From contig JAEDIG010000076.1 in the NCBI GenBank assembly GCA_016292545.1, positions 1-11,296 of the forward strand: a stretch of 11,296 nt of DNA, read 5' to 3'. The notes beneath the pieces were generated by a model, which worked only from the letters and a program-made list of their open reading frames with translations, did no database searches and had not been told where the DNA came from. A program made the translations under genes and the position numbers. Shown piece after piece: positions 1 through 6,901 of the stretch (position 1 is its first letter; every line of letters begins with the position of its first letter). This stretch comes from Bacteroidaceae bacterium (lineage in GTDB: Bacteria > Bacteroidota > Bacteroidia > Bacteroidales > Bacteroidaceae).

Positions 1-2
1 AT

Positions 3-209
3 TTTCCACCGGCCGTGGAAACAGAAGAACAAATATACATGCGTGCACAGCGTGCACTGGAGTTGCTGAAAACGGATTACGATGGAAGGGACCTCATCGT
101 TGTCACCCACGGTTTGTTTGCACGCTGCTTGATTGCAGCCCGCTTCGGCTGCTCGTTCAGAGAAGTAAACAGCATGATGAACGCCGAAATAAGGACATTA
201 AGCCTATGA
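3..209 (+). CDS. Histidine phosphatase family protein, C-terminal part (5' truncated by window edge)
   Basis: This is the end of a phosphoglycerate-mutase-like (histidine phosphatase superfamily) protein. The reading frame is open from base 3, so the true start lies outside the window; the internal GTG at 15 is not needed as a start. The visible 68 residues contain VVTHGLFAR, which matches the conserved second catalytic histidine motif (V[ST]HG...R) near the C-terminus of this superfamily. The phosphorylated histidine motif RHG should lie upstream and is not visible. Members dephosphorylate small phospho-compounds in the cytoplasm, but the substrate cannot be told from this fragment. The stop codon TGA overlaps the next ATG (ATGA), so translation is probably coupled to the EFR1-like gene. 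The family assignment is fairly sure; the specific function is unknown. Confidence 0.72.
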   Translation, partial: FPPAVETEEQIYMRAQRALELLKTDYDGRDLIVVTHGLFARCLIAARFGCSFREVNSMMNAEIRTLSL

Positions 210-918
210 TAGCATATTTCTCTGGCACAGGCAACAGCAGATACGTAGCACAGGCTCTGGCCCGCCATTTGCACGAGGACATACTGAACATGGAAATCCG
301 CCAGCCGTTTCGCGGACTGGAAACCGAGGACGCTCTGGGCCTTGTGTTCCCCGTATATGCCTGGGGCGTGCCTGGGATAGTGGAGGATTTCCTGCAGGAC
401 ATGGAAATAGGCAGACGCTATGTATGGACCGTTATGACCTGCGGCGACGACATGGGGTATGCCGACCGGGTGCTGGAACGTATCCTGGGGAGAAAGCTGG
501 ATGCCGCCTTTTCCGTGGGAATGCCGAACACCTATGTCTGTCTGCCCGGTTGTGATGTCGACAGCCCGGTGCTTGCCCAGAAAAAAGTGGAGAACAGGTT
601 CGGCAGCGAAGGACCGCCCGATCGCTCACGCGTGGTAGCATGGCCAGGACAAAGACCTATCTGCTGCGCCCCCTATTCCAAAAGTTCCTGCTCACCGACA
701 GATATTTCAAGGTATCAAACCAGTGCAATGCCTGCGGGCTGTGCATGGCTCAATGCCCCATGCACGACATTGTGCCCTGCGGCGAACATCCCACATGGGG
801 GCATACCGCCTGCATCGGATGCCTAAGATGCTACCACAATTGTCCCCGACGTGCCATCGACTGGGGCCGGTTCACGGCAGGAAAGCAGCAGAAGCGCATG
901 ACGTTAGGCCAGCTATAG
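206..918 (+). pseudogene. EFR1-type flavodoxin/ferredoxin fusion gene, split by a -1 frame change
   Basis: The first frame starts at ATG 206 and encodes a flavodoxin-like domain: IAYFSGTGNS at residues 2-11 is the FMN phosphate-binding loop, followed by LVFPVYAWGVPG and VMTCGDD. From about base 590 this frame loses family resemblance and ends at 826. The matching C-terminal half lies in the -1 frame, ending at TAG 916-918. It carries two [4Fe-4S] ferredoxin motifs, CNACGLCMAQCP and CIGCLRCYHNCP. Reading the -1 frame from base 583 gives sequence typical of the family linker (EQVRQRR, then RGSMARTKTY), so the junction is at or near the A-run 581-586. Relative to relatives as I remember them, about ten linker residues are also missing, which suggests a deletion of 3n+1 bases rather than one miscalled base. 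The intact protein would be a cytoplasmic FMN/Fe-S electron carrier. It may be a broken gene or a sequence error; recoding is less likely. Confidence 0.72.
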
Positions 919-1074
919 CTCCACTCTGCTGCTAATAAAAGGAATCGCGGCCAATCAACCAATGCCTCAAATTTGTCAACGCCTCTGCCTTTGCCAAAAT
1001 GTGGTTCCATGAATAGCCCAATAAAGGCCTACGATTATCGTTTATTTCCCACTCGATGTGTTTTGGGAAAACGG

Positions 1075-3594
1075 TCAGTCGATGGTCAGACTGTCTTCTG
1101 CGTTCGATATGGTGGCATGTCCCCCCTTGGCCAGACGGCCAAAAAGGATGGCATCCATGAGCAGCGGGGTGAGGTGCTGTTGTATGGCCCGGTCCATCTC
1201 GCGGGCCCCATACTGCTGGTTGTAGCCTTTAGAAAGGAGCAGGGCATGAGCACCGTCGGTGAGGGTGAAAGACACATTCTTGGGTTCCAGCCGCTGGTTT
1301 AATTGCCGCAGTTTCTTGTCGAGAATGAGGCTTGCCATGTGATGGTTCATTTCATTGAACACCATGGTTCCCGACAGGCGGTTGATGAACTCCGGCTTGA
1401 AGACTTTCTTCACGGCAGTGAGCATGGCTTGTCCCCTGTTCTGCCCACCAGCGAATCCGATGGCAGCCTGGCCGGCATATTGTGCACCGGCATTGGAGGT
1501 CATCACCAGAATGACATTCTTGAAACTTGCCTTTTCACCCTTGTTGTCGGTGAGGCTGGCATAGTCCATCACCTGAAGCAGGATGTTGTAGATGCTGGCA
1601 TGGGCTTTCTCAATCTCGTCGAGAAGGAGCACACAATTGGGTGTCCTGCGTATGACATCAGTGAGTTGCCCCCCTTCTTCATATCCCACATATCCGGCCG
1701 GCGAACCAATCAGTTTGGAAATGGTGTGCTGTTCGGTATACTCGCTCATGTCGAAGCGTACAAGTTCGATGCCCAGTGCTTCGGCCAACACCTTGCACAC
1801 TTCTGTCTTTCCCACACCTGTAGGACCCACGAAAAGGAACGAGGCGATGGGTTTCTCCGGGTCGGTGAGTCCGGCTTTTGCCATCATCACGGAGCGCACT
1901 ATCTGGTTCACAGCCTCTTCCTGCCCGTAAATCTGCTGGCTGATGTGTGCCCCCAGATGTTTCAGTTCATCGTTCTTGTTGCTGGTCAGTGCCTTGGCAT
2001 CGATGTGGCAGATGTCGCAAAGAATCTTTTTCATCAGTTCCTTGTCCACGTTCTGGTAACGTGCAGCCATGGGCATACCCTTCTTGTTGAGCCGTGGGTG
2101 GAGTCGCTGATAGGCACCGGCCTCGTCGATCATTTCTATTGCCTTGTCGGGCAGGTGGCGGTCGTGGATGAGTGAATGGGTTTTTTCCACGGCATAGTGG
2201 ATGGCATCCTCCTGATACCTCACGCCATGATAGGCTTCATATACTCCTTTGATGCCTTCGATAATCCTTATGGTTTCCTCCACGCTGGGTTCCTTAACGT
2301 CTACCAGTCCAAAACGCCGGGCGATGGCTTTTCTTCCTGCAATGGTCTTGTTGTAGTCCTGATAGGTGGTTGACCCCATGAAGCGCACCTCCCCATTTTC
2401 CAGATAAGGCTTCATCAGTTCGGCCATGTTCATGGCGGAATTGTTTCCGCCAGTAGTGATGAGGTTGTGTATCTCGTCGATATAGAGGATGCAGTTGCTG
2501 TCTTTGCGTGCATGCTCCAGCACCAGCTTCATGCGTCGTTCCAGTTCGCCGTGGAAACTGCTGCCTGCCACAAGGCTTCCGGTGTCCAGGCTGTAGATGC
2601 GTAGCGACTGCATCCACTGGGGCACCTTTCCCAACATAATCATTTGTGTGATACCATACACGAGTGCCGTCTTGCCCACACCGGGTTCTCCGATGAACAG
2701 CGGGTTGTTCTTGTCCTTGCGGCAGAGGATGCGGATGGCACGTTCCAGCTCTTTTTCCCTTCCGATGATTGGCCTGTGTATGGCCATGCTCTCATTCAGA
2801 CACGTCACCCATTTCGTCCATTCCTGTTCATTGTTGTCGGGAAACTGAATGCTTTTCGCTTGCTGCATATCAATCTCCTCCGGTTCATCGCTCTTCGAGG
2901 GAGGCACACCATTGGACTTGCGCAGAATCTGCCGTGCATTCTCCAGAATCTTGTCGAGCAGATTGTCCTTGCTATCTCCTTCAACCACCACTCTTTTTCC
3001 ATTGATATAGGCTTCGGCTTTGATGATGGGACGCATGACCTTTTCCTCGAAAAAGGCACTTTTGTCCTTGATATAAGGAATAAAAAGGCTCAGCATCCAT
3101 TGCGACGGATCGGGATCGAGCTGCTGCTCCAGTATTTTCCCGATGTAAGTGCTTCCTTCATCAATCATGAAGAACACAATGTCTGATACGGAGATACATG
3201 CACTCCCCTCTATCTCGATGCCCGAATCTTTCATGCTCTTGAGAAGCCTTGATGTGGTTCTTGCAACCAGCGACTTCAGATCGTATGTGAGTTTGCCGTA
3301 TGCCAGCTTTTCGCTGCTAGGACTCCCCACCTGATAGATTTTGTCATCCTCGCAGTTGTATTGCTCAATCCGGCGCCTCAGTTCCTGACTGTCAATGTTG
3401 TTCTTTTCCAGAAAGTTCACGAGTTCCTTTTGTGAAAGGAAATTATAGAACAGCATTTCGGGAGTGATGAACGGGCGTTGCAGGTCGTAGGCCTGCATGG
3501 CTGTGGCTCCCCAGGCCTCTTTTAGCTTGGGCGAGAAGAACTTGATGTCCAACTGATCGATTATCTCCTTGATTCTGAATTCTCTTTCCGTCAT
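1075..3594 (-). CDS. clpA: ClpA-type AAA+ unfoldase, ATP-binding subunit of Clp protease
   Basis: This 839-residue protein is a two-ring-domain Clp ATPase that should unfold substrates and feed them to ClpP in the cytoplasm. An N-terminal Clp_N-like helical region fills roughly the first 160 residues. The first AAA+ domain has Walker A GEPGVGKT at 302-309 and Walker B YIDEIH with D373/E374. The second has Walker A GPTGVGKT at 590-597, Walker B LLLDEIEKAH with D659/E660, and the arginine-rich FKPEFINRL segment. An IGF tripeptide at 712-714 sits where ClpA/ClpX carry the ClpP-docking loop, which argues for a protease partner rather than a ClpB-type disaggregase; there is no long coiled-coil M domain between the rings. 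E. coli ClpA is about 758 residues; most of the extra length is a charged stretch before the first ring (about 165-280). The start is preceded by AGGAATTAG. yccF ends 58 bases upstream. Confidence 0.9.
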   Translation of the reverse strand: MTEREFRIKEIIDQLDIKFFSPKLKEAWGATAMQAYDLQRPFITPEMLFYNFLSQKELVNFLEKNNIDSQELRRRIEQYNCEDDKIYQVGSPSSEKLAYGKLTYDLKSLVARTTSRLLKSMKDSGIEIEGSACISVSDIVFFMIDEGSTYIGKILEQQLDPDPSQWMLSLFIPYIKDKSAFFEEKVMRPIIKAEAYINGKRVVVEGDSKDNLLDKILENARQILRKSNGVPPSKSDEPEEIDMQQAKSIQFPDNNEQEWTKWVTCLNESMAIHRPIIGREKELERAIRILCRKDKNNPLFIGEPGVGKTALVYGITQMIMLGKVPQWMQSLRIYSLDTGSLVAGSSFHGELERRMKLVLEHARKDSNCILYIDEIHNLITTGGNNSAMNMAELMKPYLENGEVRFMGSTTYQDYNKTIAGRKAIARRFGLVDVKEPSVEETIRIIEGIKGVYEAYHGVRYQEDAIHYAVEKTHSLIHDRHLPDKAIEMIDEAGAYQRLHPRLNKKGMPMAARYQNVDKELMKKILCDICHIDAKALTSNKNDELKHLGAHISQQIYGQEEAVNQIVRSVMMAKAGLTDPEKPIASFLFVGPTGVGKTEVCKVLAEALGIELVRFDMSEYTEQHTISKLIGSPAGYVGYEEGGQLTDVIRRTPNCVLLLDEIEKAHASIYNILLQVMDYASLTDNKGEKASFKNVILVMTSNAGAQYAGQAAIGFAGGQNRGQAMLTAVKKVFKPEFINRLSGTMVFNEMNHHMASLILDKKLRQLNQRLEPKNVSFTLTDGAHALLLSKGYNQQYGAREMDRAIQQHLTPLLMDAILFGRLAKGGHATISNAEDSLTID

Positions 3595-3652
3595 GTCTAA
3601 TTCCTGTTTTTTTTATGTATAGCCAAGGGGTGTCCGCAGCGTGCGGCATATC

Positions 3653-4030
3653 TCAGATTCCTAGTTCCACATGTTTGCCAAAGGGAGCCAGTGAAAGACC
3701 GGCCATCTTGAAATGCTGTTTTCCCCAAGGAATGCCAATCACTGTGATGCAAAGCAACACCCCGAAAAGCATGTGCATAATCCAGGCCCATAATCCACCG
3801 CATATAATCCAGATGATGTTGAGTGGAAGGCTGATACACCCTGGCGGGCAGTCGGAACGTGTGATTCTAGAACCGAAGGGCCACAGGCAAAGCAGGCCAA
3901 TCTTGAAAGTCTGCAGTGCAATGGGCAAACCGATTATCGTAATGGCCAGTGCCAGACTTCCTGTGAAATAACCTAATGCAGCCCCCAAACCGCCAAAAAC
4001 CCACCATATTATATTACCAATTATCTTCAT
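3653..4030 (-). CDS. yccF: YccF-family small inner-membrane protein
   Basis: The 125-residue product is almost entirely hydrophobic and matches the YccF family of bacterial membrane proteins, whose function is not established. It is an internal duplication: NIIW...GGL at residue 6 recurs at residue 71, and the segment at 32-53 (IIGLPIALQTFKIG...PFG) recurs at 97-118 (VIGIPWGKQHFKMA...PFG), a 65-residue repeat unit. Each repeat carries a hydrophobic hairpin ending in the WPFG/APFG motif, so about four membrane segments are likely. The length is slightly less than the 148 residues of E. coli YccF, which has a longer tail. It lies just upstream of clpA on the same strand and probably shares its transcript. 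A functional link with the unfoldase is only suggested by this position. Confidence 0.88.
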   Translation of the reverse strand: MKIIGNIIWWVFGGLGAALGYFTGSLALAITIIGLPIALQTFKIGLLCLWPFGSRITRSDCPPGCISLPLNIIWIICGGLWAWIMHMLFGVLLCITVIGIPWGKQHFKMAGLSLAPFGKHVELGI

Positions 4031-4059
4031 GTTGTTTCATATTTTCCCTTATATTGCTG

Positions 4060-4067
4060 CAAATTTA
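4060..4067 (-). promoter_or_regulatory. Putative Bacteroidetes -7 box for yccF-clpA
   Basis: On the minus strand the bases read TAAATTTG, an exact fit to the TAnnTTTG -7 element of Bacteroidetes promoters, about 30 bases before the yccF start. The matching -33 TTTG is not clearly present; the nearest is TCTG at 4091-4094, with 23 bases between it and the -7 box. It would drive yccF and probably clpA. Confidence 0.45.
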
Positions 4068-4338
4068 CATAAAATTCCCGAATTATAAGCCAGAAGAGAC
4101 AAAAAAACTAACACCATGCTCCCGTCATTTAACTTTGGAAGTACAGAAATAAGGACAGATTTGCGGGAAGATAATCGCTACTCATCAATAACAAAGGCGA
4201 ATACCGAGTACATTTATGGTATATTGCAACATGCTGCTCTGTATGTATATTAAAGACGGGCCGTACAGATAAATTCTTCATACTATCATTTACTGGTATG
4301 ATTAGAAATGCAGATATGCAGTATGAGATACTGAAGTT

Positions 4339-4367
4339 GGTATCGCGCCAGGTATCAGAATGGTATC
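4339..4367. repeat. Three spaced GGTATC repeats in an AT-rich gene-free stretch
   Basis: GGTATC occurs at 4339-4344, 4351-4356 and 4362-4367, so the copies are 12 and 11 bases apart, close to one helical turn. The gene-free stretch 4031-4485 is AT-rich, contrasts with the GC-richer genes around it, and has no supported ORF on either strand. It also holds TATCAATT twice (4441 and 4461) and a GTGTC...GACAC inverted pair at about 4404-4432. Evenly phased short repeats can be protein-binding sites, for example for a regulator or for an integrase next to a tRNA gene, but nothing identifies the protein. The repeats are seen directly; their role is not known. Confidence 0.45.
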
Positions 4368-4485
4368 ACAAATTCGTCACCTATTGGCTATTTATGTCAC
4401 AAGGTGTCGTATTTTAGCCGCCTTTTGACACTCCATAAAATATCAATTTATATGATACTTTATCAATTAACTTCCTGAGAACCAA

Positions 4486-4512
4486 TGAAAAAGGAGGTCT
4501 TTCGACCTCCTC
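4486..4512 (-). terminator. Intrinsic terminator of the SRP RNA-tRNA-Thr unit
   Basis: Read on the minus strand, a perfect 8-base-pair stem, AGGAGGTC / GACCTCCT (4511-4504 with 4499-4492), closes a GAAA loop and runs straight into TTTTTC. This is a strong Rho-independent terminator eight bases after the tRNA 3' end. There is no T-tract on the plus side, so it acts in one direction. Confidence 0.9.
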
Positions 4513-4519
4513 TATCAAG

Positions 4520-4593
4520 AGCCTCTTGTCGGATTCGAACCAACGACCCCGAGATTACAAATCACGTGCTCTGGCCAACTGAGCTAAAGAGGC
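4520..4593 (-). tRNA. tRNA-Thr, anticodon TGT
   Basis: The minus-strand sequence folds as a full cloverleaf. The acceptor stem is GCCTCTT/AAGAGGC with discriminator T at 4520, the D stem GCTC/GAGC, and the T arm GTTGG-TTCGAAT-CCGAC. The anticodon loop TTTGTAA places TGT at positions 34-36, so it reads ACA (Thr). The anticodon stem CGTGA/TCTCG has a central T-T mismatch (29-41), otherwise paired. CCA is not encoded, as is usual in Bacteroidetes. It starts four bases after the SRP RNA and is followed by a terminator, so it is probably cut from a shared precursor. Confidence 0.96.
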
Positions 4594-4597
4594 GGGT

Positions 4598-4693
4598 GGG
4601 AAAGCGGTCTGTATCGCGTTGCTACAACCAAGTACCCTTGCTGCGGTCAAGCCCTGGGGGATTCCGAGGGAGCTAACCGTACAGGACTTTCCC
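4598..4693 (-). ncRNA. ffs: Small bacterial SRP RNA (4.5S-like)
   Basis: This is the RNA of the signal recognition particle, which binds Ffh and targets nascent membrane proteins to the translocon. The minus-strand transcript folds into one long hairpin. The ends GGGAAAG (4693-4687) and CTTTCCC (4604-4598) pair, followed inward by CTGTA with TACAG. Near the tip are the two conserved sides of the Ffh-binding symmetric loop: CAGG (4656-4653) and GCAG (4644-4641). They are followed by an unpaired CAA and then GGG, as in the E. coli asymmetric loop. The apex between CAGG and GCAG is only GCTTGACC, so it is not the GGAA tetraloop of E. coli. The length of about 96 bases fits the small SRP class. 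The exact ends are inferred from the stem. It is directly upstream of tRNA-Thr and shares its promoter and terminator. Confidence 0.82.
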
Positions 4694-4707
4694 GTATTTT
4701 GCGGGTG

Positions 4708-4739
4708 CAAAGGTAGCGCTTTTTGTGGATATGACCAAA
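4708..4739 (-). promoter_or_regulatory. Bacteroidetes-type promoter for the SRP RNA-tRNA unit
   Basis: On the minus strand TTTG (4739-4736) is followed after exactly 20 bases by TACCTTTG (4715-4708), a full match to the Bacteroidetes -33/-7 consensus. Transcription would start near 4702-4705, a few bases before the predicted SRP RNA 5' end at 4693. Confidence 0.8.
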
Positions 4740-4809
4740 TTTTTGGACGTTTTTTTGCATAAAAGTAATTTTCCTTTCAGTCCATACCATAATATAGAAG
4801 AAAAATTCG

Positions 4810-4817
4810 TAATTTTG
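4810..4817 (+). promoter_or_regulatory. Putative -7 box for the DUF4199/glycosyltransferase operon
   Basis: TAATTTTG on the plus strand fits the TAnnTTTG -7 element, with transcription expected to start near 4824. The -33 TTTG is not found at the usual spacing. The position decides the start of the next gene: ATG 4725, in the same frame, would lie upstream of the promoter, whereas ATG 4851 lies just downstream. Confidence 0.55.
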
Positions 4818-4850
4818 CGGCAATTTGGTAATGCAATACAACACGTAAGA

Positions 4851-5402
4851 ATGAATCAATCACCAACTGTATATTCCACCTTGCGCACCGAGGCTTCACG
4901 GGGAGGGCTCACGATAGGCCTCCTGTGGCTGGTCAGTTTCGTGCTGGTGACAAGTGCGTTCGACGACCCCTCGCTGGGACTGTTGGGCAACATGTGCGCA
5001 TTGTTTTCTGTCATTCACTGTGTTCGTCTGGTCAGACGCAGACGTTCCGAACGCGAATCGCTCACTTTTGTCCAATGTCTGTGGTATATATGGCTCACCT
5101 GCTTCTATGCTGCCCTGCTCACCACCTTTGGGCAGTATCTCTACTTCCAGTGGATAGACAACGGACGTTTTGTGCAAGGCTTCACACGCATCCTGCAGGA
5201 CCCTGCCTACCGAGAAAGTCTGCAGAAGATGTACCCCGAAGGTTTCAATTTCGATGACGTGACCAGGGCTGCATCGGCTCTCACCGTGCGCGACATCGTG
5301 ATGCAACTGCTGCTGACCAATTTGTTCTGCACGGCAGTTGTGGCGTTCGTGGCAGCTGTGCTGGGAATGCTGGGGAAGGCCAAAAGCCCCAGAAAAGAAT
5401 GA
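4851..5402 (+). CDS. DUF4199-family four-helix membrane protein
   Basis: The 183-residue product has four predicted membrane helices at about 18-36, 41-61, 73-97 and 149-174. A polar loop of some 50 residues lies between helices 3 and 4, and the C-terminus is basic. This layout and its place directly before a family 2 glycosyltransferase match DUF4199 proteins of Bacteroidetes, whose function is unknown. The frame is open back to ATG 4725, but that stretch holds the -7 box at 4810 and non-membrane, AT-rich sequence, so ATG 4851 is preferred. The glycosyltransferase begins 58 bases later with no promoter-like sequence between, so the two are probably one transcript. The assignment rests on topology and context more than on a motif. 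Confidence 0.75.
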   Translation: MNQSPTVYSTLRTEASRGGLTIGLLWLVSFVLVTSAFDDPSLGLLGNMCALFSVIHCVRLVRRRRSERESLTFVQCLWYIWLTCFYAALLTTFGQYLYFQWIDNGRFVQGFTRILQDPAYRESLQKMYPEGFNFDDVTRAASALTVRDIVMQLLLTNLFCTAVVAFVAAVLGMLGKAKSPRKE

Positions 5403-5460
5403 GCATCAATGATAATAGAAAACTCCACACATACACACATCAATAACAACATTCAACATC

Positions 5461-6417
5461 ATGGATATTTCGGTCGTAATACCCCTTTATAACGAAGATG
5501 AGTCGATAGGAGAACTGTTCAGCTGGATCAAACGAGTGATGGAGGCCAACGGCTTTTCATACGAAGTGATTTTTGTGAACGACGGCAGCACCGACCGCTC
5601 ATGGCAGGTGATAGAACAGCTCCACGCCACAGCACCCGGGATAGTGCATGGTATCAAGTTCAGACGCAATTACGGGAAAAGTCCGGCTCTCTATTGTGGT
5701 TTTGAACAGGCCAAAGGCAATGTGGTGATAACCATGGATGCTGACCTTCAGGACTCGCCCGATGAGATACCGGAACTCTACCGGATGATAACAGAGCAGG
5801 GCTACGACCTGGTGAGCGGCTTCAAGCAGAAGCGCAAGGATCCGCTGTCCAAGACCATCCCCACCAAACTGTTCAATGCCACGGCACGTATGGTGAGCGG
5901 CATCCATAACCTACACGACTTCAACTGCGGCCTCAAGGCATATCGCAGCGATGTGGTGAAACATATCGAGGTGTATGGCGAGATGCACCGCTATATCCCC
6001 TATCTGGCCAAGAATGCCGGCTTCGACAAGATTGGCGAAAAACCTGTCCACCACCAAGCCCGCAAGTTCGGAAAGAGCAAGTTCATGGGTCTCAACCGCT
6101 TTGTGAACGGCTATCTCGACCTGCTGTCGCTGTGGTTTCTGGACAGCTTCGGCCTCAAGCCCATGCATGTGTTCGGCTTCGTGGGCACCATCATGTTCAT
6201 GGTGGGCTTTCTCAGCGCACTGCTGGTGGGTGCAGCCAAACTCTATGCACTCCACACGGGCCAAAGCTATACACTGGTGACCGACAGCCCCTATTTCTAC
6301 CTCTCGCTCACCACAATGATTCTGGGCACACAGCTGTTTGTGGCTGGATTTCTGGGAGAGCTCATCAGCCGTAACTCCTCGCTGAGAAACAACTATCAGA
6401 TAGAGAAACAGATTTAA
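5461..6417 (+). CDS. Membrane-anchored family 2 glycosyltransferase (DPM1/GtrB-like)
   Basis: The 318-residue protein has an N-terminal GT-A fold of family 2 glycosyltransferases. VVIPLYNED at 5-13 starts the nucleotide-binding fold, NDGSTD at 40-45 follows, and MDADLQDSP at 92-100 holds the DxD metal/sugar-nucleotide motif. FRRNYGKSPAL (67-77) and NCGLKAYR (about 155) are typical of the dolichyl-phosphate mannose synthase/GtrB branch. Two membrane helices near the C-terminus (about 235-258 and 277-304) anchor it in the inner membrane with the catalytic domain in the cytoplasm. By family it should move a hexose from a UDP- or GDP-sugar to a polyprenyl phosphate, giving a donor for envelope glycans; the sugar cannot be told. 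It follows the DUF4199 gene and precedes the DUF6452 lipoprotein by 19 bases. No change from the family is seen. Confidence 0.92.
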   Translation: MDISVVIPLYNEDESIGELFSWIKRVMEANGFSYEVIFVNDGSTDRSWQVIEQLHATAPGIVHGIKFRRNYGKSPALYCGFEQAKGNVVITMDADLQDSPDEIPELYRMITEQGYDLVSGFKQKRKDPLSKTIPTKLFNATARMVSGIHNLHDFNCGLKAYRSDVVKHIEVYGEMHRYIPYLAKNAGFDKIGEKPVHHQARKFGKSKFMGLNRFVNGYLDLLSLWFLDSFGLKPMHVFGFVGTIMFMVGFLSALLVGAAKLYALHTGQSYTLVTDSPYFYLSLTTMILGTQLFVAGFLGELISRNSSLRNNYQIEKQI

Positions 6418-6436
6418 ATAAAGGATTGATATAGAC

Positions 6437-6901
6437 ATGCGCAAAACATTCATACTATTGGCATTACTTGCATTTTCATCCTGTGACCAGGTGGATTGCA
6501 CACTCTACAGCACGGTGTCCTACACCTGCGGTCTGTATGCCGACGGAAGCAGCGTTGCGCTCAACGATGTACTCACGATTACAGCCATGGGCACCGACTC
6601 CGTATTGCTCAACCAGGCCAGCAATGTGAATGCCTTCACCCTGCCGATGAGCATGACGATGGAGGCCGACACGCTGGTGCTTTACATTGAAGGCGACGGA
6701 TACAGCATCTACGACACGCTCCGTGTGGAAAAGACCAACCAGCCCCATTTTGAATCGCCCGACTGCCCCACCCGCATGTTCCATACCATCACCCGTGTGA
6801 GCTCCACTCACAATTTCATCGATTCCACCGTAGTCACCAACCCTCAAGTGAATTATGCCAATGTCGAAAACATACAGATCCATTTTTATCCTGTGGATTA
6901 G
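6437..6901 (+). CDS. DUF6452-family lipoprotein
   Basis: The 154-residue product begins with a short lipoprotein signal, MRKTFILLALLAFSSC, with the likely lipidated cysteine at residue 16. The mature part is a small beta-rich domain with the pattern LTITAMGTDSVLLN...LPMS and a late SPDCPTRMFHTI segment. These match my recollection of DUF6452 proteins of Bacteroidales, of unknown function. Other cysteines (residues 21, 31 and about 110) may pair in the periplasm. AAAGGATT lies about ten bases before the start. Its end overlaps the following DUF6048 gene by about 40 bases in another frame, and the two families occur side by side in other Bacteroidales, which suggests a joint envelope role. Confidence 0.8.
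   Translation: MRKTFILLALLAFSSCDQVDCTLYSTVSYTCGLYADGSSVALNDVLTITAMGTDSVLLNQASNVNAFTLPMSMTMEADTLVLYIEGDGYSIYDTLRVEKTNQPHFESPDCPTRMFHTITRVSSTHNFIDSTVVTNPQVNYANVENIQIHFYPVD

Noticed and set aside
919..1074. Terminator between the convergent EFR1 and clpA genes
   Set aside because: Only weak inverted pairs (AATAAA...TTTATT at about 1020-1047) are visible, without a GC-rich stem and T-tract.
1303..2175. A 290-codon open frame on the plus strand opposite clpA, and similar long plus-strand frames at 2644-3186
   Set aside because: They lie wholly within the antisense of clpA, whose motifs are unmistakable; the predicted proteins are rich in His/Cys/Phe with no family features, as expected of antisense shadows.
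3634..3646. Small hairpin CCGCA-GCG-TGCGG between yccF and clpA as a terminator
   Set aside because: The stem has only five base pairs and no T-tract follows on either strand.
4206..4262. Short plus-strand ORF starting ATGGTATATTGC as a small peptide gene, with TAACTTTG at 4130-4137 as its promoter
   Set aside because: It is only 18 codons, has no ribosome-binding site or -33 element at the right distance, and no recognisable sequence.
4485..4676. A 63-codon plus-strand frame across the tRNA
   Set aside because: It covers the terminator, tRNA-Thr and most of the SRP RNA in antisense, so it is an RNA-gene artefact.
4725..4850. N-terminal extension of the DUF4199 protein from ATG 4725
   Set aside because: It overlaps the probable -7 box at 4810-4817 and the divergent promoter region, and the extension does not resemble a domain.
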